From Symbiodinium natans (lineage: Eukaryota; Sar; Dinophyceae; Suessiales; Symbiodiniaceae), in assembly GCA_905221605.1 (NCBI GenBank), contig CAJNDS010001713.1:133501-197500 (forward strand): DNA of 64,000 nt, written 5' to 3'. The translations under genes were made by a program, and so were the position numbers. The first letter of the stretch is position 1. Every line of letters starts with the position of its first letter. Positions 9,130 to 19,204 of this stretch are shown here, piece after piece. The notes beneath the pieces are model-generated. The model saw only the letters and a list, made by a program, of their open reading frames with translations. It did no database searches and was not told the origin of the DNA.

Positions 9130-9779
9130 CTGCGGGGGGGGGGGGGGGGAGGGATTTTTTCCTGGGGTTCGGAAGCAGGATTCAAGCTTCTAAGATGTGC
9201 AGTCTAGGGTCCAGGTTGCTTAGGAACGATGATGGTAAGTCTCGGCATGTTCGGGCCAAAGTGGTGCTGTCAATGCACTTGGGGTCAACCCTGGTTGGCT
9301 TGAAAAAAACACTGTACGGTTTAGGTTGAAGGTTCCACTGCCACTTTGTACAAAGATCAAAAGAGAGCAGCTCTCAGTTGGGCTTGGAGCTTCGAAGCCC
9401 ATGCCTTTTCAACCCAGAACTAGACGACAGAGTCTTCGGAAGCATGGCGAGAACTCCAGCTCTCTCGAAGCCGAGGTACGAGTAGCAAGGACAGGCGTCC
9501 CCTGTTGCACCCTGTATAAAACAAGCAAGCCGGAGCTTCATCATACAAAACCCACCCGAAATCACACACCTCCAGTCGTTTCCGAAGGCAGGACTTACTT
9601 GAGGGCAGCATTGCAAGTAGAAGCACGATGCAAGCTAAATGCCAAGACTTGAGAGGAATGTGTGTTGGGGCAAAAACGATAACAGGCACCTCGACAGATG
9701 GCTGCAGAACGCTGTATTCATGGCACCTTTGGCTCGGGCTCTTCATGCTTATAGGGTTCAGGGCTTAGGGCTTAGGGCT

Positions 9780-9892
9780 GAGGGAGCTGGCTTTGGCTGC
9801 TTTGAGGGCGTCATCACGGCTCCAGTCGACATTCAGCCATACCCCCAAGTGTCCGCTGCATACCTCCTCCCTGCGGTCGTGGGCATCACATT
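9780..9892 (-). CDS. Exon, unknown protein
   Basis: It follows the acceptor AAAAGCAG at 9893 and reads CDAHDRREEVCSGHLGVWLN then VDWSRDDALKAAKASS. The frame is purine-rich in first codon positions, as in real genes. The 3' edge is not fixed. It lies downstream of the FkbM-like exons and could belong to the same transcript. Confidence 0.4.
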
Positions 9893-10034
9893 CTGCTTTT
9901 GGGGTTCCAGGCTTAGAACTCATCCTCACTCCTTGTAGGGTTTAGGCGGTCGAGGGCATCTTGGCCCCATGGTGACACCATACTGCGCAAGAATGTCTAA
10001 CTTTTCTGCGACAAGACACGTTTGTCACAAGCGC

Positions 10035-10140
10035 TCCCTGTAGTGATTTATTCACTAATAATTATTCATAATTAGATAATTAACTCATAATTAGTTCGAA
10101 AGTAATTGGTAATTACTTAATAAACTTAATAATTTATGCA
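10035..10140. other. AT-rich spacer
   Basis: About 100 bp of AATTA/TAATT-rich DNA. A 73-codon plus-strand frame starts with ATG just after it (10136-10357, MQKKLVFTAF, with LEPLELQSQAVRAFGEH inside). It may be a small gene or a chance frame within an intron of the minus-strand gene. Confidence 0.35.
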
Positions 10141-10567
10141 AAAAAAGCTGGTATTTACGGCGTTCTTGCCTCTCTGCACAACATGCTGCACCCGGATGCT
10201 TGAGCCTTTGGAACTACAATCACAAGCGGTTCGTGCCTTTGGTGAACATGCCCAAACACTGGTAGCACTCAAAAAGATAGTTGTAGAAGTGCCTGAAAGT
10301 ACTCCGCATGGGAACAAATGCGAGGATGCAACCGTGCGAAACGACCAGGCAAGATAAAGCGCTGCGACCGGGTAGTTATTCCGCCTTCTCTTTGCCTTCG
10401 CAAGCCTCACAACAGAGCCGTTTGTTTAGGGCAAATAACCAAACAAACGCAAACAAACCCCAAGCCCAAGGCCCGGGGAAACGAGAAGACCGTCCTGAAA
10501 TGCTAAAACATCGAAAGGAATTTGATGCAAGGGGGAATTGAATCTGGATCCCTCCGAGTGGCTGCAC

Positions 10568-10651
10568 ATCTAGCTCCAGGAAGTCCACTGCATGCACGTC
10601 ATAGAAAGCCAAGGAGTCCTTGTATCCAAAGAGCAGTCGCCGTACCCTCCC
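10568..10651 (-). CDS. Exon with HAVDFLELD (FkbM-like)
   Basis: 84 bp, exactly 28 codons, from acceptor TTATAG|GGG to donor GAT|GTGCAG. It reads GRVRRLLFGYKDSLAFYDVH AVDFLELD. The last residues match the hydrophobic-D-F-x-x-L-D strand that precedes VEG in the family. Confidence 0.5.
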
Positions 10652-12194
10652 CTATAAGGCTTAAGGACACATTGAAAGACTGTAGTAGGTGACCACGGAA
10701 GACCTCCGACCCTCGGTCCCCATATTCAGTTCAAGACCCATGTGCCGTTTCAGAAACTGGGGGCAGGGTTACCTTCCAGAAGGGCCCGTCCAAAACGTCC
10801 AGAAGGGCCCTTGTCTAGGGGGGCGCTTCCCAGCGTAATCTGTTTGGCCAAGACTCTAGGGGGATCGTTTGGACCTTTATGCTGTCCGCTTGCCAGCTGA
10901 TCTCCGGAAAGTGCTCGTTGAACCAATCCTGCTGGAGGGTTTGGAGTTTAAAGCCTTCGGCTTCAGGGCTTGGGCTAAGGATTGAAGGTACGGTCGATCT
11001 GCTGAAGTCGCCCAGAGCATGACCACGGGATTTCCGATACAGAACCCCACAAATCCCCTGAACATTACAATGTTCGCTGGCATTCGCCTGAGTTCACATT
11101 TGGATGTGACCCCCAGCTCCCCTTCTGGCACCGAACCCCCCTAAATTCAGGGGGGGCTTTCCCCAGTCCGAGGGCTGGTGGAGCATGTTCACGGCGCTGG
11201 TCGAGAAGTTGCCGGCGCGGAGGAAAAAATCCATCCTGGGGCTCCGGGATGGAGGGGATGGAGGGGTTTTGCGGTGATGTGGCACCGAGGCTCAAGGTTA
11301 GGATGGAGACTAGTTTGGAATGCTTTGAACTTTGCACGCGTGAAGTGCAAACATGGCCTGACGTTTAGGCCACAAACTCTTAGAGTGCATGGCATTTCCT
11401 GACCTCTTGGAATCTAGAGTGTTAGGGAGGGGCGGAGGAACATGAGGAAAGGGGCTGCGGCACGCTGCAATAACGCTTTCCAGGGGGGCATGATCTCCAC
11501 GACCAGCACTGGTCGTGAGGAGAACAGGCTTGGGTGTTGGGCAAACACGGGTGCTACAGACCTTTTGAGGGACGGGTTGAGGGTTTCTGGGGCTGCCCAA
11601 ACTTCAGAACACAAACTCAATTTTCACGATTTGGGCCAAGTAGGCTTGGAATTGACTGTTCGGAAAAGATGCGGAGACTTTTGGAAGGCAGGTGCCTTTC
11701 CAGGCAAGCCCTACAACTTTAAAGTACCACGACACACCCTGCAGACCACGAAATCACGAGACACCCGGCAGCCCAAGTGCACCAAAGCTCCAAACCACCA
11801 AGGCCCCACAGCCGAGAATCTGTCCATGCCGGTCTGAGAGTGCCATGTTCAGAATCTTGGACTTCCGGTTGGCCCGCCCCATTGTTTTGGCTACGTTCCT
11901 GGAGCGGAGAATGCGGAGCCGTGTGGAGCGGGACAGGGCGAAACTCTTCGTCCCCCGTTTTTTTCAATATTGGAGGCCAAGGCGGCAACCCAAGTGCTGA
12001 GCACCGTAGCGTTTAGGGTTTGGGGTTCAAGGCAGTTATTTATTTGATTCCGCACAGTGTGGGGTTCGGGGCACGCAGTGGGGCTGGTCGACTTTAAGGC
12101 AGCCCTCCGCCGCCCGATCTCTTGGCCCACCCTCAGAGAGAAGCCTACAGAGTCTCACCGAGTATCCCTGAGTGCCACCTACTACTACTGACGA

Positions 12195-12226
<32 letters not shown>

Positions 12227-12241
12227 ACGACTACGACTACG

Positions 12242-12285
<44 letters not shown>

Positions 12286-12295
12286 TACTACTACG

Positions 12296-12372
<77 letters not shown>

Positions 12373-13028
12373 TTCTACTTCTACTTCTACTTCTACTTCT
12401 ACTTCTACTACACTACTGCAACACTACTACACTACCACGCTACTAATCCTATTCCTTTCTTCTCTCTCTCTCTCTCTCTCTCGCTGTCTCCCCCTCTCCC
12501 TCTTTGTTCGGACAGCTGCCCTCAAAGCGGCTCCTCCCCAAGTGAGCGAAACATGTGGGATCTGGCTCGAACGCCATGATCTGCGCTGTCGGCCACTCCT
12601 GACATCATATTCGACACCCGCTTTAGGGGTTCAGGTGTTGGGGTTAGGAGTTTAGGATGCAGGGTTCATGGTTCCAGGCTATCTTGTGATTGGGCACAAA
12701 AAGCCAAGGCCTGTAGCCCAAATACTAGACCTCTACCCAACTCACTCACATTGCCAACCCGCCCTGGTCACCCAACCACTGACTTTGCTTTAGGACGGAG
12801 CTTTCGGCAGCAAATGGCCCGTAGAAGCCCAAAACCACATCTCGGAGAAATCGGGTCGTCGGTCGGTCAGGGTTCCGAGCCTTTTGAGATGTGCAACCAA
12901 AACAATGGTGCATATGAAGGGCCGCGAAGGTCCCACAGCTCCTCCAGCCAGATGGCCTCGTGGATACCATCGTTTGCACCAGCCTCACAGACAATGCATC
13001 CAGAGCCCTCCCACGTCCCGAGCTTGGT
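10568..13028 (-). CDS. FkbM-type methyltransferase domain, several exons
   Basis: Eukaryotic FkbM-family proteins are SAM-dependent methyltransferases. They share, in order, an ExGAxDG SAM-binding motif, a GLLxExxP-like strand, a FPLxS segment and VDxxSLDVEG. On the minus strand I see, in this order, CIVCEAGANDGIHEAIWLEE (exon 13028-12881), VLVVEIMPPWKALLQ (about 11580-11430), IKVQTIPLES (10954-10850) and HAVDFLELD (10651-10568). The last exon ends in a GTG donor just where EG would follow. An extra exon-like frame, MDFFLRAGNFSTSAVN, lies at 11235-11150. The order and spacing of motifs support the family. The exon carrying EG after SLDV was not found, exon joins between the islands are not proven, and some islands also read on the plus strand. 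Substrate unknown. Confidence 0.4.
10850..10954 (-). CDS. Exon with TIPLES segment (FkbM-like)
   Basis: The acceptor is CCGAAG|GC at 10955. The frame reads FKLQTLQQDWFNEHFPEISW then QADSIKVQTIPLES. It has amphipathic, charged composition and no repeats. The 3' edge is uncertain. Confidence 0.45.
12178..12482. repeat. (CTA/CGA/CTT)n trinucleotide array and (TC)n
   Basis: About 78 triplets, mainly CTA, with interspersed CGA (12196-12243) and CTT blocks (12366-12408), followed by a (TC)n run at about 12463-12482. It yields long Thr or Tyr homopolymer frames that should not be taken as protein. Confidence 0.9.
12881..13028 (-). CDS. Exon with SAM-binding-like motif (FkbM motif I)
   Basis: 148 bp with a TTTAG acceptor at 13029 and a GC donor (AAAAG|GCTCGG) at 12881/12880. 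It is open throughout and reads TKLGTWEGSGCIVCEAGAND then GIHEAIWLEELWDLRG. EAGANDG with a following LEE resembles the family pattern ExGAxDGxxxSNTxxLE, although SNT is replaced. Confidence 0.5.
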
Positions 13029-13099
13029 CTAAAGTACGTAGACTTTTGATCTTATAACGTATAATCGCTCTCCCGCGACGGCAAGAACGCACCAACTGC

Positions 13100-13800
13100 A
13101 CGAATTTACGCATTCAAGCATTAGGAATCCAAGCATACCCAATACACAAAATTCACACACCGAGCAGAAGGCTTCATAACCACAATTTGCGACATGCATC
13201 ATGCCCAGTATTGCTTTGACACCTCGGCGCCAACAATTGTCTCAAGCAAAGCTTCCAAGAGGTTGAAAGCTTTAGAACCATTCATACCTAAAGCCGGCTC
13301 GAAGACTGGTTCCCTCAAAGCATGACAGATCACTTGCGAGCTACGAAAGCAACCAAGTCGCCTCAACGATGACAGGCTGCGCAGGCAGGATCTCCTGTGT
13401 GAAGCTCCAGCCCTAGAACAAAAGATAGCCGAAAGGCCTGTGCCAGTCTATGTAAGCCATGTGCGCTGGCTTGCAAACAACTTGAACTCATCGTTAACCT
13501 GCCGTTCAACCTCGGAAACCCGGAATCATCGGAATCATGAACCCCTGATTGAGGGGAGCGTTATAGCAGCAAACGTCGAACGGATTTTGTGGGGGGTATC
13601 GAAATTCAAACCCCGAAAATGCTAAATGCATAACTTTAACAAGTGGAACCTCCAGATGACAAGCCTGCAAACCGGGAATTTTAGTGGGTGTTTCGGTCTC
13701 GTCCGAAAACCTCCCAAAGCCCTGAAAGCCCTTAACCGTCTAATGCCGAAGATGCCAACAAGACCCCCCAAAAATCACTGATTCCGAACAAGGTGAAAAC
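13100..13800. other. No supported gene
   Basis: AT/GC-balanced sequence with only short frames. A 61-codon plus-strand frame at 13440-13625 lacks splice sites or motifs. Confidence 0.3.
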
Positions 13801-13829
13801 CCCTCAAGAAAAAACGAGATGAACCGAGG

Positions 13830-13927
13830 AAACCAGGACCGAAGATCGCACATCCATCCATGGCTGTCCTACACCCTTGCCATGCTTCAAGCGCGAACTG
13901 CTGTGGGAACATTTCGGACTTTTCGGA
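13830..13927 (-). CDS. Exon, unknown protein
   Basis: Acceptor TATGAG|TCC at 13928. It reads SEKSEMFPQQFALEAWQGCR then TAMDGCAIFGPGF. Coherent composition, no family recognised. It could be upstream sequence of the FkbM-like gene. Confidence 0.4.
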
Positions 13928-14082
13928 CTCATAACGCTAAACCCTAAACCCGAAACCCTAAACGATTCCCAGCCTTGAAAAGCGCCCAAGAGCGGAACAA
14001 GTGAAGGACCTCCTGCAGCAGCACTCAGGATTTTGGGACTCAGCTTCTCAGAGCCATAGGCTCTGGTTCTGGGGTGCTCTTT

Positions 14083-14802
14083 TCAGATTTTTGTTCGAGG
14101 CTTTCCTGGCTTCGGAGAGCCGCCAAGAACCTGCTGAAGACAAACACCCTGGAGAGGCCCGGGCTGTTTAATGGAGCGGCGCCATTTTTTCAAGAGGACT
14201 TCCCAGGATAAACCCACATCTTCGTGTTCCACCCAGATGGACCCATGCCCAACCCAGCTCACGTCTCGAGGGTGTGTGCCTTCAGGCCCCACAGGCACAG
14301 AGCAGGACACGCAGCACCCCCCCGACAACCTTGGTTCTCCCGTACACGCACACACAATGCAGCCAAAGAGCCGCAAAACCCACTCTTCAGAGCCACTGGG
14401 CCCCCAAACCTTCCTGAAGCCCCCCGCAACCCAAAAATCTCCAGCTATCCCCAAACAGCTCCGAAATCCCAGCCTGGAGACCCTGCACCCCCCAAAGGTC
14501 CCAAAGATCGGAGACCTCAACCCACCCCATCCCCTCAGCCCCGGATGCCTTGGGATGGGACATTTACGGGTTTTCTTTGCCCTTTTCTGGCACTTCTTGC
14601 ACATCAGGGGGCCAGCGAGCTCAGGAGCTGCCAGGGATCCCAGCGGCTCTGAAGCCTGCAAAGTTCGATGCTCTTGGGAAGTCTGGGTGTGGGGGGGGCC
14701 GATTTCAGGGTGTGGGATGGTGTAGCAGTTTCTAGGGGTTGAAAGGCCTTGTAGGTCGTAGGTGTTTGGGTCATGCGGACCGAGCAAACGCTCAAGTGAC
14801 AT
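14083..14802 (-). CDS. Long open minus-strand region, probably two exons
   Basis: 239 codons without a stop. The two ends look coding: about 14300-14148 reads RDVSWVGHGSIWVEHEDVGL then SWEVLLKKWRRSI and ends at a GTGTTTG donor; about 14810-14700 reads MSLERLLGPHDPNTYDLQG. The middle is Gly/Trp/Cys-rich and probably intron. No family recognised. Confidence 0.4.
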   Translation of the reverse strand: MSLERLLGPHDPNTYDLQGLSTPRNCYTIPHPEIGPPHTQTSQEHRTLQASEPLGSLAAPELAGPLMCKKCQKRAKKTRKCPIPRHPGLRGWGGLRSPIFGTFGGCRVSRLGFRSCLGIAGDFWVAGGFRKVWGPSGSEEWVLRLFGCIVCACTGEPRLSGGCCVSCSVPVGPEGTHPRDVSWVGHGSIWVEHEDVGLSWEVLLKKWRRSIKQPGPLQGVCLQQVLGGSPKPGKPRTKI

Positions 14803-15199
14803 GCTGGAGAGGGCACATCATCGAAGTCCCTAAGCTCAGTGCGTCATCTGAGCCATCTTGCTTGAGGAGCTCAGGTTGGCGTTGATACCAAAGATTGTTT
14901 GGTTGGTGTAGAGCATTTGGGCAGTTGGTGCTTGTTGTACATGGAACTCACCACGACCAGTACAGCAGTTATCTCCAACGGTCGATTTCAACAACAACTT
15001 GACTACAACTATCACCCTGACACCTTTTCAACAACCAAAACGCCCCCACCCTCAAGGCTCAACAGGCGCCCAGGCACAGGCGCGCGGTTGTTTCCACGGA
15101 GCCCCTCTGCCTCTCTCAGAGAAAGCCAACATGTTTAGGTGTGGATTCAACTGCACACACATTGTAAACATATGTTCCGCAGGGCCAAAATTCCAGCCT

Positions 15200-15340
15200 C
15201 AAACCCATCCGAAGGCCTCAAGCTCCATGCTCTTCGGGCCGAGTTGCCCTTGCGCGATCTCGTCAACAAGACCCATCAAGCTCTGAAGCGAGGCTCGGTA
15301 AAGCACACCATCCTTTGGCGGGACTTGGGGCTTCGACCCT
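15200..15340 (-). CDS. Exon-like segment, strand probable
   Basis: The minus frame reads PKDGVLYRASLQSLMGLVDE IAQGQLGPKSMELEAF before GGTTTG. The plus frame (NPSEGLKLHALRAELPLRDL) is also good. Neighbouring exons favour minus. Confidence 0.3.
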
Positions 15341-15503
15341 CCGACCCTCCGACCCGCTGACCCAGCCCGAAGGAATCTACCAGAAAGAATGAAATTGAAG
15401 CTGAGCAATTTTTCAACTTCGGACTACAGAAGAGGCCAGGGACCCAGTCGGATGGCCTTGTAGTGGAAAAAGATCGCACACGCTAGGCTTTCGGTGGAGT
15501 CAC

Positions 15504-15631
15504 TTTGTGCAAAGGCCTGACCCAACCTCGCATCCTGTAGAGTTGATCCTATCACCCTGGCACTGCAACTTAACCTTCACATGGATCCTCGCCCCAAAGT
15601 TACGCACACGCACCCAGACATGGTCTACTGA
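15504..15631 (-). CDS. Exon with SVDHVWVRVRNFG strand
   Basis: 128 bp, acceptor CAAAAG|TCA, donor ACAAA|GTGACT (phase 2 end). It reads SVDHVWVRVRNFGARIHVKV KLQCQGDRINSTGCEVGSGL CT with alternating hydrophobic residues. Strong protein-like frame. Confidence 0.5.
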
Positions 15632-17024
15632 CTTTTGTGTTTGGGGACTGGGGTCCTACAAGCTGCACGCACATTGAATTACCTGTCTTGAAGTGAGTGC
15701 CCCTGCCAGGCGCTGTCTGCGAAAAGAACTCAGAGCCAGGGATCAACCCGGAACATGCCCGCAACCCACATCCTTGACCCTGCACAGCCCTCTCGAGATC
15801 TCCAAACCGCGGCCAAAGGATCGTAGAAGGGCAGGTCTTTCAGAGGCTTGTAGGTGTCAGTGTGAGCGTCGTACATGTGGTACCTGGGTCCCACTTTGTT
15901 CTGCCTCTGTTGTGCTTCAAAGAAACTTGGGACGCCAACCGGAAGAGCAAAGCCGGTGCCCAAGCTTAAAGTAGGCAATGCCACACCGGCAGCAACGTTT
16001 TAAGCTTTAAGCACTTGGCATGCCCGAGACCTTAGTTGACACAAGACCCAATACACTTCGCGGAAAGAAGTACATATTGAGATGTTCCCCCTGGCCCCTT
16101 ATACTAGCAGTCGGGGTATTATATGGACTGTTAGTATAAGGGGGAACATCCCAAGTATATATGTCGCACACATCTTAGGCTCTGAATTGCTGAATCCTCA
16201 GGGCTCCGGTCTTAGTGTCAACGGCTTCTTTGGCATTGAACAGAGAACTGCGGAAATAGAGGGCTGTCAAGGCCACTTGTCACTTCGCCACTTAAGACAC
16301 TGCGGGGGTGCCCGCAAGGCCATCGGTAGCAATGCGAGGCATGAAAAGGGCTTTTCCATGGGGAGTTTACATCTTAAGTGGTGGTCCCTTCGTCTTTGGC
16401 CAAAGCTGCCCAACGCCAATTTGCAGAGCTACCAAGATCCTGTCGGGTTGGAGTTATTCTGGATTATTGGCCGACCGAGCACCGAAAGGAATTCGTGTTG
16501 TAGATATACCAGGCAGTCATGAGCAGGTTCACCAGCACTTCCTGCCGCTCGGGAATGGGAGTTTTGTCTTTGGAGGCTTGGCTGGTTGAGGGGGGGAGCT
16601 CTTGAACCAGGATTTGCAGCTACGCGTTCAGGAATCGCAGGGTCAGGTGCACACCCGGGGTTCAAGGCTGACCGTTTTCGGGAAGCCATGACGGCTTGGG
16701 GCTCAACGTGTGCCCAGCCTGCAGACTCCCCATCCCCCATCCCATCCCAGGATCTACTGTAGAAAACCATGTCGGGTGCAAGAAACTGACTGAAGCCTTC
16801 AAGCCTGCCTTCTAAGCACTGTAAAGCCCAAGCCAGTAAACAACTCCAGTGGTCAGGATCTGGCCACTGCAAGGCCAAACTCTCGAAGCTCAGAGGCTGT
16901 GAACCCTGAACCCGGAACCCCACCTGCCAGCCGCACTCCATCGGATCATTCACGTCGGGGACCTTAAGCTCTGCGGACTCTGTGGCTTCCTCTCCCAGCT
17001 TCACCAGAAAAGCCCGTACAAAAC
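15504..17024 (-). CDS. Multi-exon gene, unknown protein with beta-sandwich-like part
   Basis: Five islands form a plausible chain on the minus strand: 17024-16924, 16567-16483, 16247 to about 16190, 15964-15808 and 15631-15504. Two joins agree in phase: 16567-16483 (ends in CG) with 16247 (starts with T), giving NTNSFR-SLFNAKEAVDT; and 15964-15808 with 15631 (0/0), giving YDPLAA-SVDHVWVRVRNFG. The latter resembles the first strand of Ig-like or CARDB-like beta sandwiches, which often read VWVRVxNxG; this is suggestive only. The other joins are not proven. A foldback element sits in the intron at 15965-16189. Confidence 0.45.
15808..15964 (-). CDS. Exon, unknown protein
   Basis: 157 bp, acceptor ACTTTAAG|C, donor GCCGCG|GTTTGG. 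It reads LGTGFALPVGVPSFFEAQQR, then YHMYDAHTDTYKPLKDLPFY DPLAA. No repeats and strong codon structure. Confidence 0.5.
16081..16150. mobile_element. 70-bp foldback (MITE-like) element
   Basis: Outer arms GATGTTCCCCC / GGGGGAACATC and inner arms CCCCTTATACTAGCAGTC / GACTGTTAGTATAAGGGG (one mismatch) surround a short loop. No coding capacity. It lies in an intron between exon islands. Confidence 0.65.
16190..16247 (-). CDS. Exon, unknown protein
   Basis: It follows acceptor TTTCCGCAG and reads SLFNAKEAVDTKTGALRIQQ. The donor is uncertain: GA in CTGAG|GATTC, or GC in CAGA|GCC. Confidence 0.4.
16483..16567 (-). CDS. Exon, unknown protein
   Basis: 85 bp, acceptor CCAAAG|AC, donor TTTCG|GTGCTC. 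It reads KTPIPERQEVLVNLLMTAWY IYNTNSF. The phase agrees with the next exon at 16247. Confidence 0.5.
16924..17024 (-). CDS. Exon, unknown protein
   Basis: 101 bp, acceptor TCTGAG|GT, donor TGGCAG|GTGGGG. It reads FVRAFLVKLGEEATESAELK VPDVNDPMECGW Q. Charged, low-repeat composition. The open frame continues to 16429 but becomes Trp/Ser-rich, probably intron. Confidence 0.45.
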
Positions 17025-17199
17025 CTCAGACCCCAAATGCAGCCCTTAGCCGAAGTTGCTGAGGGATGCAGTGAAGGTGTCATGCTCAAGGCTTTACAGG
17101 GGTTGAGACAAGAGTTGCCCAAGGTCCAGGGCTATGTGTTTAGGGCTCACGGCTACGGTAAGTGAGGGGGGAAAGGACTCAGATGTTGCTTTTTCAATG

Positions 17200-17705
17200 T
17201 TAAGGCCCTATGAAATCATCGGAAACTTCTAAATCACCACAAGTCCCTAGCTCTTCACTGCCAATCGGGTCGCCCGAAAAATTAGATCCTCCACCAGGGC
17301 ACTCGGATCCCATCGCCATCGACGTGGGAGCCCAATGCCTTCGGCCGTTGGGGGGGGCTTGAGGGCCTTGGAGATTGCGTAAGGATGCAAGCGTCAAGGT
17401 GTTCCGGGAACAGCGAGCGAGAGCAAAGTCAGGGGGGCATGGTAGAGGAGTGGGCGCCCTGTTCCCATTGTTCGCACCGCAATCGCACGTAAGGCACTAA
17501 AGCTCTTCCCCATGGTGGTGCAGATTTGGGTAGGGACACGGGGGAGTTTACTTCCTCATTGGGGAATCAGCCGGAACGACGGCCTCGCAAAGCAGACCGA
17601 AGCAGAGAATGGTACAGAAAATGGAAGGCCATCCACTACAGTGACCAGCAAACCATGCAACCGTAGCATCCTGCGAAACCTTTGGAGATGGCCAGGCGAA
17701 CCCTA
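17200..17705 (-). other. Weak exon-like frames
   Basis: Minus frames at 17220-17395 (GSEELGTCGDLEVSDDF) and 17550-17700 (DATVAWFAGHCSGWPSIF, partly hydrophobic) may be exons. The plus strand is comparable. No family. Confidence 0.25.
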
Positions 17706-17759
17706 AACCTCTCAGGTCCTTTGAAAACCTTGTGGGGGCTGAGAGGGCTGAGAGGGCTT

Positions 17760-18030
17760 AGGTCTAGGCAGTTCAGGCCACTGGCCACTCCCCAAGACTC
17801 TCTAACACCTTTGCTGCCCTCCGAAGCCGACGACTCATGACGCCAATGCTCAATGCCTCCAGGGCTGAGAGGAGGTGTGATGAAGGGCCTGCCAAGACCA
17901 CGGCAGCGATTCAAGACTTTGAGAGTCCTTTGCTGCAGTCTTTTTACCATCTCGGGTTTCAAAACGGCTGCACGGTTGACTGAAAAGAAGGCCACAACCG
18001 GAAAGGCCCCATGAGCAGCGGACCCCGGGC
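17760..18030 (-). CDS. Exon(s), unknown protein
   Basis: The minus-strand frame reads AFPVVAFFSVNRAAVLKPEM VKRLQQRTLKVLNRCRGL then FITPPLSPGGIEHWRHE. A pyrimidine-rich tract (18060-18160 on the minus strand) precedes it, as expected upstream of an acceptor. No family recognised. Confidence 0.4.
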
Positions 18031-18060
18031 CCATGTCCTACGAGTATGAGTACAAGGGGT

Positions 18061-18165
18061 AGGAAGGCAGGGGTGGGTGGAGGAAGAGGAGGGAAAGGGT
18101 AGAGGAAGGGGGAAGGAAGGGAGGAAGGGAGGGGGGCAGGGGGGGGAAGGGTGGGGGTGAGGACA
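18061..18165. repeat. Polypurine tract (GGAAGG-rich)
   Basis: About 100 bp of almost pure G/A on the plus strand. On the minus strand it is a polypyrimidine tract upstream of the exon at 17760-18030. Confidence 0.8.
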
Positions 18166-18254
18166 CAGCCTTGGCAGGTCGACGAGGTCGCGTTGCCACG
18201 ATGTGTACGGCGCACCTGGGGAAAGCTCTGACTGCTACTCCCAGGTAAACTCAC

Positions 18255-18470
18255 CTAAACTTTCGAGAAGTGTGGAACTGTACAAGCAGCTGCTCCATCT
18301 CGATGCGCAATACACCGGATCCTGTAGAAAATTGTAGGAGCATGGCCGAATGGCTTGAACTGTGAGGTGCTACGCCAAGCATGTTTCCCTAAAGACAGGA
18401 AAGCAAGGCCCTCGTTTACGTCAAGGACCCCACTCGTCAAGGGCAAGGTGCAGTTGCCGCAGGGGAACAC
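18255..18470 (-). CDS. Two exons with a 52-bp intron, unknown protein
   Basis: The first exon, about 18470-18374, reads CGNCTLPLTSGVLDVNEGLA FLSLGKHAW and ends one base into a codon before GTAGCA. The second, 18321-18255, follows CTACAG and reads SGVLRIEMEQLLVQFHTSRK FR, ending at GTGAGT, a consensus donor. The phases agree (C + GA = Arg). The alternative is one unspliced frame ending in TAG. Confidence 0.45.
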   Translation of the reverse strand: MFPCGNCTLPLTSGVLDVNEGLAFLSLGKHAWRSTSQFKPFGHAPTIFYRIRCIAHRDGAAACTVPHFSKV

Positions 18471-18559
18471 TTAATCTTCAGGTCTGTGGGGGTTTCATGT
18501 TTTAGTGGGGATTTTGGAGTTCAGAGCTCAACCCTCAGAAACGCCTCCAACATGCCAAG

Positions 18560-18685
18560 ATACCGCATCGCCTTCAGCTCCGGACGTCGGCCAGCTCAGC
18601 ACCGTGAGGCGGAAGAGGCCAAACACGGGCCAGCCGGACTCCTGCCCGAAAGGACAGAGGGTTCTGTTTTTTGTTTCGAGCGCAT
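18560..18685 (-). CDS. Exon, unknown protein
   Basis: Reads CPFGQESGWPVFGLFRLTVL SWPTSGAE and ends at a possible GC donor (GAAG|GCGATG). High G/C in third positions. Confidence 0.35.
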
Positions 18686-18954
18686 AGGTTGTTGAGCTTC
18701 TTGCGGGGCTTGGGTGAGAGTTTAGGGTCGAGTGTTTAATGTCGTTTAGGCCTTAAAGATGTTGCAGCGTTTCTGCCGGTCTTCGGTGAAGCCTTGTGCC
18801 ATCATGTGAGTCGAATGAGCCGAAGGGGCACAGCAAGAGGAGCAGGAACCGCGCAGCAACACCAGAGCAAACCATGCTCGTAGGAGGAAGGTGGAGTATA
18901 AGACCTGGGGCACGTGCGCCTCAAACTGAGCCTCAACTCCTGAACCCAAACCCT

Positions 18955-19165
18955 GCGTGGAGATGCTTTGGGGGTCCAGCAAGCGCTGCCAGTCCAAGAA
19001 GTGGCTCATCTCCCAAAGAAACGCAAAGTCTTCCAAGATCTTCTTGGGCAGGTGTCTGCCGAACCTGGGACGTTTTGGCCCGTGGAAACAAAAGATCACT
19101 TTCTTGGCCTTGCTTTGCTTTGCAAGAAACAAGCGGTTGAACTGGTTCGGAATGGCGGGGAGAAA
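18955..19165 (-). CDS. Exon, unknown protein
   Basis: Long clean minus-strand frame: PAIPNQFNRLFLAKQSKAKK VIFCFHGPKRPRFGRHLPKK ILEDFAFLWEMSHFLDWQRL LDPQ. Basic first half, then helical and acidic/aromatic. No family recognised. A small following island at 18810-18755 reads QGFTEDRQKRCNIFK. Confidence 0.45.
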
Positions 19166-19204
19166 TCCCAGGCATTTTGGGGGAATGAACAAATCCTGAA
19201 CCCA

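Noticed and set aside
12122-12655. Thr-rich and Tyr-rich open frames of 135-177 codons
   Set aside because: Produced by the CTA/CGA/CTT trinucleotide array.
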